Part shown: positions 1 through 5,521 of the stretch, piece by piece
How the letters are laid out: each line of letters opens with the position of its first letter
Position numbering within the stretch: the first letter of the stretch is position 1
Origin: Halieaceae bacterium
GTDB lineage: Bacteria > Pseudomonadota > Gammaproteobacteria > Pseudomonadales > Halieaceae
Length of the DNA stretch: 9,221 nt
Assembly (NCBI GenBank): GCA_002705465.1
Contig: PAGS01000009.1
Coordinates: 1 to 9,221 of the forward strand
Direction: 5' to 3'
Notes under the pieces: model-generated
The model's database searches: none
Seen by the model: the letters and a program-made list of their open reading frames with translations, nothing else
Told to the model about the DNA's origin: nothing
Program-made: the position numbers and the translations under genes

Positions 1-231
1 TATGAGGTCTTAACGGATAATCAGGAAAGAGAAACCCGTAAACTAATTGATCATTTGGGGCTGCCTTGGGATGACATTTGCCTATCGCCCCAAAGCAACA
101 AAAGAGTCGTCGGCACAGCATCCAATGTGCAAGTTAGGAAAAAGGTATATCAGGGCAGCTCAGAGAGTTGGAAGCGCTACCAACCATATCTGAATGGAGC
201 GTTAGATCACTTCAGTACCGGTAGAAAATGA
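1..231 (+). CDS. Sulfotransferase family protein, C-terminal fragment
   Basis: The reading frame is open from the first base to a TGA at 229-231, giving the last 76 residues of a protein that begins outside the window. The visible part resembles the C-terminus of PAPS-dependent sulfotransferases, especially the bacterial type often fused to N-terminal TPR repeats. Features include an E-x-x-x-x-L-x-x-H-L-G-L-P-W-D segment (about residues 11-24), then a basic V-R-K-K-V-Y...S-W-K-R-Y segment (about 45-60). The latter corresponds to the region that contacts the 3'-phosphate of the cofactor and ends the fold. Such enzymes transfer sulfate from PAPS to a hydroxyl or amine acceptor. The acceptor cannot be inferred because the N-terminal part is missing. 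The fold assignment is by recognition of the tail pattern only. Confidence 0.75.
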   Translation, partial: YEVLTDNQERETRKLIDHLGLPWDDICLSPQSNKRVVGTASNVQVRKKVYQGSSESWKRYQPYLNGALDHFSTGRK

Positions 232-259
232 CGTGATAGAAAACCAGCCGCTTGCATAA

Positions 260-328
260 CCGCCTGCGCTACCGGCGCGCGCCATTAGAGGCGGGTAACC
301 CAAGAAGAGGGCTTAGGTCCCCCCTCTT
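260..328. repeat. Two inverted repeats after the sulfotransferase gene
   Basis: Two dyads lie in the spacer. CCGCCT (260-265) pairs with AGGCGG (289-294) around a 23-nt loop that itself contains the 10-bp palindrome GGCGCGCGCC (274-283). AAGAGGG (305-311) pairs with CCCTCTT (322-328) around a 10-nt loop. Neither is followed by a run of T, so they are at best weak or factor-assisted terminators for the upstream gene. They could also be regulatory structures ahead of the kinase promoter. Confidence 0.3.
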
Positions 329-350
329 GTAACCCAGACGAAAGTTTTCC

Positions 351-378
351 TTGACGCTACGTTGCAAGCGATTTTAAT
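351..378 (+). promoter_or_regulatory. Candidate sigma70-type promoter for the kinase-phosphatase pair
   Basis: TTGACG (351-356, five of six consensus bases) is followed after 16 nt by TTTAAT (373-378, five of six). Transcription would start near 385, upstream of either possible kinase start codon. The position, directly ahead of the first gene of the pair and after a possible transcript end, is sensible. It was found by eye and is not experimentally supported. Confidence 0.4.
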
Positions 379-453
379 GGTGCCTGAATCGGGCTTGGAC
401 CGGCGCGAGTGTCACTAGCAATCCTGCTGTCGCACCTCGCGCCTGAACAGATC

Positions 454-458
454 GGAGG
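454..458 (+). promoter_or_regulatory. Ribosome binding site that favours the inner kinase start
   Basis: GGAGG lies 4 nt before ATG 463. The outer in-frame GTG at 409 has no recognisable Shine-Dalgarno sequence. The spacing is slightly short but supports 463 as the start. Confidence 0.5.
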
Positions 459-462
459 CGTG

Positions 463-1410
463 ATGCTTCATTTCCCGCAACGGAAACACTCAGCTCCTCA
501 TTTATACGCGGAAGAGACGGATGCGCCACTCCCTGAGACGCTGAACCCGAAACTTCGCTACGCGTACTTCACCACCATCGCCACTGGCGGGAAATCTCTC
601 ATCCAATCCTGCCGCGACTTATATCTGGGGCGAACCGTCTGCTACAAAACGCTCAAGCAAGAATTTCGCAAAGACCCCATCGAAAATCTGCGCCTGCTCC
701 GCGAGGCGCGTATCTCCGCGATGCTGCAGCATCCCAATACCATGCCGACGTACGAGATAGGGCGAGACAATCATGGACACTACTTTTTCACCATGAAATT
801 AGTCCATGGCTATACGCTGAGAGAGTTGCTTAACTACCGACAGCGATACGACTTTTCGCAGCTCATGAATGTCATCCTGCAGGTTGGCAACGCGCTGGGC
901 TATGCCCACGCTGTTGGCGTGCTGCACCGTGACATTAAACCCGACAATATCCTGATCGGGCCCTATGGTGAGGTCTTGTTGCTGGATTGGGGGCTCGCGA
1001 AGGTTTGGCATAACGACGATGCGGCCGCAGCTAAACAAACCGACCTGCCTGATCTCGATATCGGCGTGTCGATGACCAACGCGGGGAGGTTACAGGGTTC
1101 TGTGATGTATATGTCGCCAGAGCAGGTCGATCGAGAAGCGGACATCGATTTCCGATCTGATATCTACAGCCTGGGTGCAGTGATGTACGAAGCACTCACG
1201 GGGCAGACGCCGTTTAGCGGCACTCTGGTGAGAAAAATACTGGAAGACGTTCGCCACAAGATGCCCGACGTGCCCTCGCACTTTGGGAGTCTTGCGGTTC
1301 CCAAGGTATTGTCAGATCTGACCATGAGTTGCCTGAGCAAAGACCCGGACGAGCGCCCTAGCTCTGCCGAGGAAGTCGTGCGCATCATCCAGCACAATTG
1401 GACATCGTGA
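463..1410 (+). CDS. Hanks-type serine/threonine protein kinase, soluble, single domain
   Basis: This 315-residue protein is nearly all eukaryotic-like protein kinase domain. Numbered from ATG 463, it has a degenerate glycine loop (I-A-T-G-G-K, 39-44), the ATP-binding lysine in V-C-Y-K-T-L-K (K62), the helix-C glutamate (about E81) and the catalytic loop H-R-D-I-K-P-D-N (155-162, D157). It also has D-W-G in place of D-F-G (175-177), S-P-E-Q as the APE equivalent (218-221), S-D-I-Y-S-L-G (232-238) and the late R298. All residues needed for catalysis are present, so it should be active. There is no transmembrane segment, PASTA or other sensor domain, so a cytoplasmic enzyme is expected. An in-frame GTG at 409 would add 18 residues; ATG 463 has the better RBS. 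The phosphatase encoded next on the same strand is the likely antagonist. Substrates are unknown. Confidence 0.92.
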   Translation: MLHFPQRKHSAPHLYAEETDAPLPETLNPKLRYAYFTTIATGGKSLIQSCRDLYLGRTVCYKTLKQEFRKDPIENLRLLREARISAMLQHPNTMPTYEIGRDNHGHYFFTMKLVHGYTLRELLNYRQRYDFSQLMNVILQVGNALGYAHAVGVLHRDIKPDNILIGPYGEVLLLDWGLAKVWHNDDAAAAKQTDLPDLDIGVSMTNAGRLQGSVMYMSPEQVDREADIDFRSDIYSLGAVMYEALTGQTPFSGTLVRKILEDVRHKMPDVPSHFGSLAVPKVLSDLTMSCLSKDPDERPSSAEEVVRIIQHNWTS

Positions 1411-1423
1411 GCTTTCCAAGCTC
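1409..1423 (+). other. Small hairpin over the kinase stop codon
   Basis: GAGCTT (1409-1414), loop TCC, AAGCTC (1418-1423) forms a perfect 6-bp stem that overlaps the last two bases of the kinase stop. No T-run follows directly; a T-rich stretch begins only at about 1448. It may affect RNA stability or read-through between the two genes, but could be chance. Confidence 0.25.
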
Positions 1424-1487
1424 GACCCCTGCGCGGCAGCGGTGGCGTTTTTGTTTGTGTTCATCAAAAAAGGAAATGCGCTGAAAA

Positions 1488-2210
1488 ATGCCCGACCCGT
1501 TTAGCACCTGTACCCGACATGGCACACATATCGGCCACATCCGGCGGATCAACGAAGACGCCCTGTTTGTCAATGAACGGGAAGGGCTATGGCTTGTGGC
1601 TGACGGCATTGGCGGCCATGGCAACGGTGAAAAAGCGAGCAGCATTGTCGTCGAGCATGTCGAGAGTTACCGCCAGAGCGACTCGATAGAGAAGTGCTTG
1701 GCTGATATCAAAGCGAGGCTCCTGCAAGCGAACGAGGCTTGCAGAAGTATCCCGGGCGGGGGAACCCTCGGCACGACTGTCGCCGCTCTACTCGTCTGTG
1801 AGTCCGATGCGATTTTTTTGTGGGCCGGAGACAGCCGCGTTTACCGCTTGAGAGATGGCGATCTGACGCTCATTACCGAGGACCATAATTTAGCTCAGGA
1901 GCGGTGCCGGCGAGGCGAAGTCTCTCAGGACGCGGCGCAACGATTACCGTCTGCAAATGTCCTCACGAGAGCGGTCGGCATTCACAAAGATTTGAGACTT
2001 GAGATGCGGGTCGCCGAGATCGTAGCGGGCGACCGGTATATCATCAGCACAGACGGACTGTACAAGGAACTCACGCTGGAGACGATTCGCCAGATGTTGA
2101 GCGGCCCATTCAGCGACCAAATTCTCCAAGCTCTGATTGATGAAGCGCTGAGAAGGGGCGGCAGAGATAACATCACCGGTATTGTCGTGGATATGGGTGA
2201 GCAGCCTTGA
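1488..2210 (+). CDS. PP2C-type protein serine/threonine phosphatase
   Basis: This 240-residue protein is a complete, minimal bacterial PP2C (PPM) domain, a Mn/Mg-dependent enzyme that removes phosphate from Ser/Thr. Visible motifs are R-x-x-N-E-D-A with the metal-binding aspartate D24, A-D-G-I-G-G-H (38-44, D39), G-T-T (95-97), W-A-G-D-S-R (112-117), S-T-D-G (187-190, D189) and G-R-D-N (225-228, D227). No signal peptide or membrane segment is seen. It starts 77 nt after the kinase stop and probably shares its transcript, in the arrangement of known bacterial kinase/phosphatase pairs such as PpkA/PppA and PknB/Stp. The best Shine-Dalgarno (AGGA at 1471-1474) is 13 nt from the ATG, which is long. 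A three-codon ATG-CGC-TGA lies in between at 1476-1484, so its translation may be weaker than that of the kinase. Substrate unknown. Confidence 0.93.
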   Translation: MPDPFSTCTRHGTHIGHIRRINEDALFVNEREGLWLVADGIGGHGNGEKASSIVVEHVESYRQSDSIEKCLADIKARLLQANEACRSIPGGGTLGTTVAALLVCESDAIFLWAGDSRVYRLRDGDLTLITEDHNLAQERCRRGEVSQDAAQRLPSANVLTRAVGIHKDLRLEMRVAEIVAGDRYIISTDGLYKELTLETIRQMLSGPFSDQILQALIDEALRRGGRDNITGIVVDMGEQP

Positions 2211-2235
2211 ATTCAGGCAGCTGCTGCGAGACGGC

Positions 2236-2310
2236 TTAAATCGTCGCCAGCGCCATGACTACCAAGACGGTAGCTGCGGTCACGATGGAATAGGTCTCTG
2301 ATGTGGTCAT
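2236..2310 (-). CDS. Candidate small hydrophobic membrane peptide (24 aa)
   Basis: On the - strand an ATG at 2310-2308 opens a 24-codon frame ending in TAA (2238-2236). It is preceded by a full AAGGAG (2322-2317) at the ideal 6-nt spacing, the best Shine-Dalgarno in this spacer. The peptide begins M-T-T-S-E-T-Y-S and continues with a run of hydrophobic and small residues (I-V-T-A-A-T-V-L-V-V-M-A-L-A-T-I). That pattern fits a single short transmembrane helix with a polar N-terminus. It sits alone between the convergent phosphatase gene and the divergent SDR gene. I recognise no family. Against it: very small size, no clear promoter, and a competing 66-codon frame on the same strand (2213-2413) that has no RBS. 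If real, a role as a small membrane regulator or subunit would be inference only. Confidence 0.4.
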   Translation of the reverse strand: MTTSETYSIVTAATVLVVMALATI

Positions 2311-2316
2311 AAGTCA

Positions 2317-2322
2317 CTCCTT
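2317..2322 (-). promoter_or_regulatory. Strong ribosome binding site for the small - strand frame
   Basis: Read on the - strand this is AAGGAG, six nucleotides before the ATG at 2310. It is the main evidence that the 24-codon frame is translated. Confidence 0.4.
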
Positions 2323-2430
2323 CATTTACTAGACGATTAAATAGCGCTGCTTCATCCCTCCTGTCGCGGGTTTTGTTGTAGGTGTTGGATTCGTTTGCCG
2401 TGCTTTTCATCATAGTGTTTGATATGTGGG

Positions 2431-2464
2431 AGGTTGCGGGGAGGTGCAGAGAGTTGCAGAGGAG
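2431..2464 (+). repeat. 10-bp-periodic purine-rich tandem repeat ahead of the SDR gene
   Basis: Three imperfect 10-mers follow one another: aggttgcggg (2431-2440), gaggtgcaga (2441-2450), gagttgcaga (2451-2460). The heptamer TGCAGAG occurs at 2445-2451 and exactly again at 2455-2461. The array runs straight into the SDR ribosome binding site (GGAG, 2461-2464, 6 nt before ATG 2471) and contains extra GGAGG-like cores. It may be a helically phased operator or a set of standby ribosome sites, or simply low-complexity leader sequence. Confidence 0.35.
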
Positions 2465-2470
2465 AGCTGA

Positions 2471-3223
2471 ATGCGTTTGCAAGGATTGAAATGTGTCGTC
2501 ACTGGGGGTGCCAGCGGGATCGGTGCGGCGACGGCAAGACGCTTTGTTGCAGAGGGCGCCAGTGTCTGTATTTTGGATCGCGACGTATCCGCTGCAGAGG
2601 TCCTCGCAGAGGAACTGGGGGCCGACCACTTTGCACTGGAGCTCGATGTTCGGCTTGAGGCTCAAGTCGAGCATGCTGTAGCCAATGTGCACGAGCGCTG
2701 GGGTCACATTGATGTGCTGGTGAACAACGCCGGCGCCGAGCTCAATAAAACCTACGACGAGACCACCGTCGATGAGTGGGACAAGGTCCTCGATACCGAC
2801 CTCAAGGGCCCCTGGCTGTTATGCAAACACTTTGTTCCGCGCATGGTGGAGCGCGGTTCTGGCAGTGTGATCAATGTTGCCTCCTTGAATGGGTTAGTGG
2901 GTTTCCCATTGTCGACTGCATACGGTAGCGCCAAGGGTGGGCTGGTTGTCTTTACCCGCGATATGGCTATCGAGCTTGCGAGTAGCGGCGTGCGCATCAA
3001 CTGCGTGTGCCCCGGCGTGATAGAAACGCCGATGATGGAGCGCTGGACAGACTTGATGCCAGATAAGACAGAGGCACAGGCAATGCTGCGCGGCGTCATG
3101 CCCATTGGCCGTATGGGTACGGCCGAGGAAGTGGCCGGTGCTATATTGTTTTTCGCCTCCGCAGATTCCACTTTATGCCAGGGGGCGGTGCTGAGTGTAG
3201 ACGGAGGGTTCACCGCGCAATGA
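2471..3223 (+). CDS. Classical short-chain dehydrogenase/reductase (SDR), NAD-type
   Basis: This 250-residue protein has the standard length and motif order of a classical SDR. The cofactor motif T-G-G-A-S-G-I-G is at 11-18 and an acidic D36 ends beta-2 (I-L-D-R-D), which favours NAD(H) over NADP(H). L-D-V is at 58-60 and N-N-A-G at 85-88. Catalytic S138 lies in V-A-S, and Y151 with K155 lie in Y-G-S-A-K, followed by P-G at 181-182. The fourth catalytic-tetrad position, usually Asn in N-L-x-G, reads T-D-L-K-G (D110). The C-terminus S-V-D-G-G-F-T is typical of FabG-like and alcohol-oxidising SDRs. It would interconvert a hydroxyl and a carbonyl; the substrate is not predictable. The RBS GGAG (2461-2464) is well placed. 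An exported protein gene follows on the same strand and a CoA transferase gene lies beyond, compatible with but not proving an acyl-CoA catabolic role. Confidence 0.93.
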   Translation: MRLQGLKCVVTGGASGIGAATARRFVAEGASVCILDRDVSAAEVLAEELGADHFALELDVRLEAQVEHAVANVHERWGHIDVLVNNAGAELNKTYDETTVDEWDKVLDTDLKGPWLLCKHFVPRMVERGSGSVINVASLNGLVGFPLSTAYGSAKGGLVVFTRDMAIELASSGVRINCVCPGVIETPMMERWTDLMPDKTEAQAMLRGVMPIGRMGTAEEVAGAILFFASADSTLCQGAVLSVDGGFTAQ

Positions 3224-3265
3224 GCGAGTTGATGAGAACAACGTTTGGCAAGTGTTGTTAGGTCT

Positions 3266-3272
3266 GAGGGGG
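3266..3272 (+). promoter_or_regulatory. Ribosome binding site deciding the start of the exported protein
   Basis: GAGGGGG ends 5 nt before ATG 3278 and 2 nt before ATG 3275. It supports ATG 3278 over an upstream TTG at 3245 that has no such site. Confidence 0.45.
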
Positions 3273-3277
3273 AAATG

Positions 3278-4012
3278 ATGCTAGGTGTCATGCAACACAT
3301 GCTGGTTTTGGGGTTTGGGTGGCTGCTGTGCGCGCAGGTGGCGCGGGCAGAGTCGTTTGATCAAATCGTTGAGGCGTACGGCGGCGCAGCTGCCTTCGAT
3401 ATTATTTTAGTGCAGGACTGCTCGGTGCTCGACAATTCGTCAGAGGCCGCCCTCGATCAGGAATACAATGCCAAGCTCTGCTCTGCGGAGGATGAGTCAG
3501 CGCTCTCAGATGTCGCAAACTTGCTGCGCTTAAAGGGGTTTAACACCGTCGAGGTGGCGCTCTCAACGGCGGGCGCACAGGTTCGCCCCGAGGCGCGCAA
3601 AAGTGCAGCGGATATCCGCGACATCTATGCCGCGCCCGAGCTGTCATCGGCAGCGAGTGAGGCTTACATTGCCACCCTCAGAAGGATTGCCCGGGGTATC
3701 GACGTCGACGCCGAGGCGCATGAGCTGCACGCCAAGGAGCTCGCAGCCCTCGGGCTTGCCGAAAATCAGGTGGTGATCTTTATGGTGACTGACGGTCAGC
3801 GAGTGGCGGCAGCCGAGAGTATCGCACAGGGCGTGGCGACCACCGTGCTGACATTAGGTTGGTTTACCGCCTGGGAGGAATCAGGATTTTTTACTCTGGC
3901 CACCGCCATTGACGCCTCCGGTTCAGTCGCCTGGTACGGCTACCGTGGCCCGTACTCCGTATCGGGTCCCGAGGCCTATAAAGAGATGATCATGTCGGTA
4001 TTTGATCTCTAA
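3278..4012 (+). CDS. Exported protein of unknown function
   Basis: From ATG 3278 the product is 244 residues. The N-terminus (M-L-G-V-M-Q-H-M-L-V-L-G-F-G-W-L-L-C) is hydrophobic and ends in A-Q-V-A-R-A before E-S, a good signal peptidase I site near residue 24. The cysteine at 18 lacks a Gly/Ala/Ser before it, so a lipobox is unlikely. The mature part has two cysteines (C48, C68) that could form a periplasmic disulfide. A helical middle follows (about 105-160), then a beta-rich C-terminal half with V-V-I-F-M-V-T-D-G (165-173) and L-A-T-A-I-D-A-S-G-S-V-A-W-Y (207-220). The last pattern is faintly like the final strands of CsgG/GNA1162-type secreted proteins, but I do not assign the family. It lies 54 nt after the SDR gene on the same strand and may be cotranscribed. 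Its 3' end faces the CoA transferase gene. Confidence 0.75.
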   Translation: MLGVMQHMLVLGFGWLLCAQVARAESFDQIVEAYGGAAAFDIILVQDCSVLDNSSEAALDQEYNAKLCSAEDESALSDVANLLRLKGFNTVEVALSTAGAQVRPEARKSAADIRDIYAAPELSSAASEAYIATLRRIARGIDVDAEAHELHAKELAALGLAENQVVIFMVTDGQRVAAAESIAQGVATTVLTLGWFTAWEESGFFTLATAIDASGSVAWYGYRGPYSVSGPEAYKEMIMSVFDL

Positions 4013-4032
4013 GCACACAAGCGGTCGGGTTT

Positions 4033-5214
4033 TTAGCCGATCACTTCTTCCGATTTGAGCGCTTCGATGCGATCTGCCGGTACGCCAAACGATGACAGCA
4101 CTGAATCGGTATGCTCACCATGTGCCGGAGTGGGGCGCGAGGGCGTTAGTCGCTTTCCGCCAAAGCGTGGGGGCGCTCTGACGATTCGCAGTGTGCCCAG
4201 ATGAGGATGGTCAACAATTGAGACGCTGTCGTTAGCGCTCAGTTGTTCCTGAGCCAGCACTTCATCACGGGTTAAACATTTGGCGCAGGGCACTTCGACT
4301 TCGCGGAGCAGTGCAAGCAACTCGTCGCTGGTGTATTCCATACACTTCTCTGCTACCAGATCCCGAAAAATATGCAGATTCTCGACCAGCTTCTTCATGC
4401 TGTTAAAGCGTTCGTCCTGCAGGAGATGTAAGAGCCCAATGGCGTTTAACATCCGGCCCTGCATCTCTTGATTGGCAGCGGCCACCGTAACGCCGCCGTC
4501 TTTGGTCAAGGTCAGGTCATAGAGAATATCGATCAGCAGGCCGCCGGGAATGGTGTCCTCGTCGAGAAGAGCATGGTTCTGAAAGCCGTCGGGGAACATA
4601 AAAAACAGCCCCGAATCGAGCATTGAAAGATCGATTATCTGGCCATTGCCCGTCCGCTCTCGGGCGAACAGCGCGCTGGTGACAGCCTGGCAGGCGGTAT
4701 AACCGGTAATCTTGTCGCAGAGGAGCGAGCGGATGAAGGTTGGCGATTCGTCAGAGCCTTGTGTCGCCGCCATGCCGCACTGTGCCTGAATAATGGGGTC
4801 ATAGGCGGGTGCGCGCCGCAGTGGGCCCTCGGTGCCGAACCCTGAGATCGCCATATAGATGAGCCGCGAGTTGAGTTGCTCCAGCGTCTTAAAATCGAGG
4901 TTGAGCGTCTCCATGGTGCCGGGCCGAAAGTTGTGGATCACGACATCGACGTGCGGAATCATCTCGTGGATGACGGCCTGCCCTGCCTCGCTTTTGAGGT
5001 CGACTTTGATCGATTCCTTGCCCCGGTTGCAGCCAGCGAACAATGATGAAATATCCCCCTTGCGGGCGCCAATGTAGCGCATGGGATCCCCCGCGTCGGT
5101 GGGCTCGACCTTGATGACTCTGGCGCCCTGTTCGGCGAGCATCATGCTCGCGAGGGCGGCGGTGATCATGGTAGAGAATTCGAGGATGGTTATCCCTTCG
5201 AGTGGTTTCATCAT
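4033..5214 (-). CDS. Family III CoA transferase (CaiB/BaiF type)
   Basis: This protein of 393 residues has the length and motif pattern of CaiB/BaiF (Frc-type) CoA transferases, which move CoA between acyl-CoA donors and carboxylic acid acceptors. The N-terminus P-L-E-G-I-T-I-L-E-F is typical. A-R-V-I-K-V-E-P lies at 31-38, followed by G-D-P-M-R and N-R-G-K-E-S (63-68). N-F-R-P-G-T is at 95-100 and G-F-G-T-E-G-P at 125-131. A-Y-D-P-I-I-Q-A-Q-C-G-M (137-148) carries the expected nucleophile D139, which forms the acyl-aspartyl intermediate. N-G-Q-I-I-D-L-S-M and the late H-P-x-L-G-T also match. Two adjacent ATGs (5214 and 5211) are possible starts; AGAGG at 5223-5219 suits the second slightly better. 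The gene converges on the exported protein gene with only 20 nt between them and diverges from the CpcT-like gene. Substrate unknown; carnitine, formate and bile-acid members share these motifs. Confidence 0.93.
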   Translation of the reverse strand: MMKPLEGITILEFSTMITAALASMMLAEQGARVIKVEPTDAGDPMRYIGARKGDISSLFAGCNRGKESIKVDLKSEAGQAVIHEMIPHVDVVIHNFRPGTMETLNLDFKTLEQLNSRLIYMAISGFGTEGPLRRAPAYDPIIQAQCGMAATQGSDESPTFIRSLLCDKITGYTACQAVTSALFARERTGNGQIIDLSMLDSGLFFMFPDGFQNHALLDEDTIPGGLLIDILYDLTLTKDGGVTVAAANQEMQGRMLNAIGLLHLLQDERFNSMKKLVENLHIFRDLVAEKCMEYTSDELLALLREVEVPCAKCLTRDEVLAQEQLSANDSVSIVDHPHLGTLRIVRAPPRFGGKRLTPSRPTPAHGEHTDSVLSSFGVPADRIEALKSEEVIG

Positions 5215-5521
5215 CTTGCCTCTTTGTTGATCTTATTGTGTTTTGTCGCGCGCGGTGTGGCATAGGGCATCCCGTGCGACTCACGCTATCGGACACAAGC
5301 TCCCTGTAAAGCTATGTCTAATTCCGGTGATTGGCAAACGGTTGCTCGTCGGTAGCAAAATTCGTGACAAAGGGTTGGTGACGTCTGCATGCTGCCGCTC
5401 CGCGGCATCCACTCGCCGCTGGCGGCTGTTCACGATGAGTGCCATGCTGTCCGGGCGCCGTGTTGTAGTAGACGCAGCGGCCTTGGCACTTGAGGCAAGA
5501 CCCATCCCTCGGAGACCCACA
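5215..5521. other. Divergent intergenic region with dyads, no gene seen
   Basis: This 307-base spacer separates two divergent genes and should hold promoters for both. I find no convincing -35/-10 pair. A dyad TTGCT (5342-5346) / AGCAA (5354-5358) with a 7-nt spacer could be an operator. A perfect hairpin TGCCGC-TCC-GCGGCA spans 5393-5407, and a second GC dyad GCCGC/GCGGC spans 5415-5426. The + strand stays open in the frame of the downstream gene from a TTG at 5243. The translation there is Arg/Ala-rich, without protein-like character, and would bury the downstream signal peptide. Confidence 0.5.
5511..5514 (+). promoter_or_regulatory. Ribosome binding site fixing the start of the CpcT-like gene
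   Basis: GGAG ends 7 nt before ATG 5522. With the signal peptide beginning right there, this rules against the 93-codon in-frame upstream extension. Confidence 0.6.

Noticed and set aside
409..462. GTG start giving an 18-residue longer kinase
   Set aside because: No Shine-Dalgarno is visible before it, while GGAGG precedes ATG 463. It is not excluded, because the candidate promoter lies upstream of both.
2752..3300. 182-codon - strand frame across the SDR gene
   Set aside because: It is antisense to a complete SDR with all family motifs, and no RBS or protein-like features were seen.
4023..4042. Hairpin between the convergent exported-protein and CoA transferase genes as a terminator
   Set aside because: The stem is 6 bp with a G-U pair, overlaps the CoA transferase stop codon, and has its T-run in the loop rather than after the stem.
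5243..5521. 93-codon in-frame N-terminal extension of the CpcT-like gene from a TTG
   Set aside because: It has no RBS, an Arg/Ala-rich non-protein-like translation, and would place the clear signal peptide in the middle of the protein. ATG 5522 has GGAG at 7 nt.
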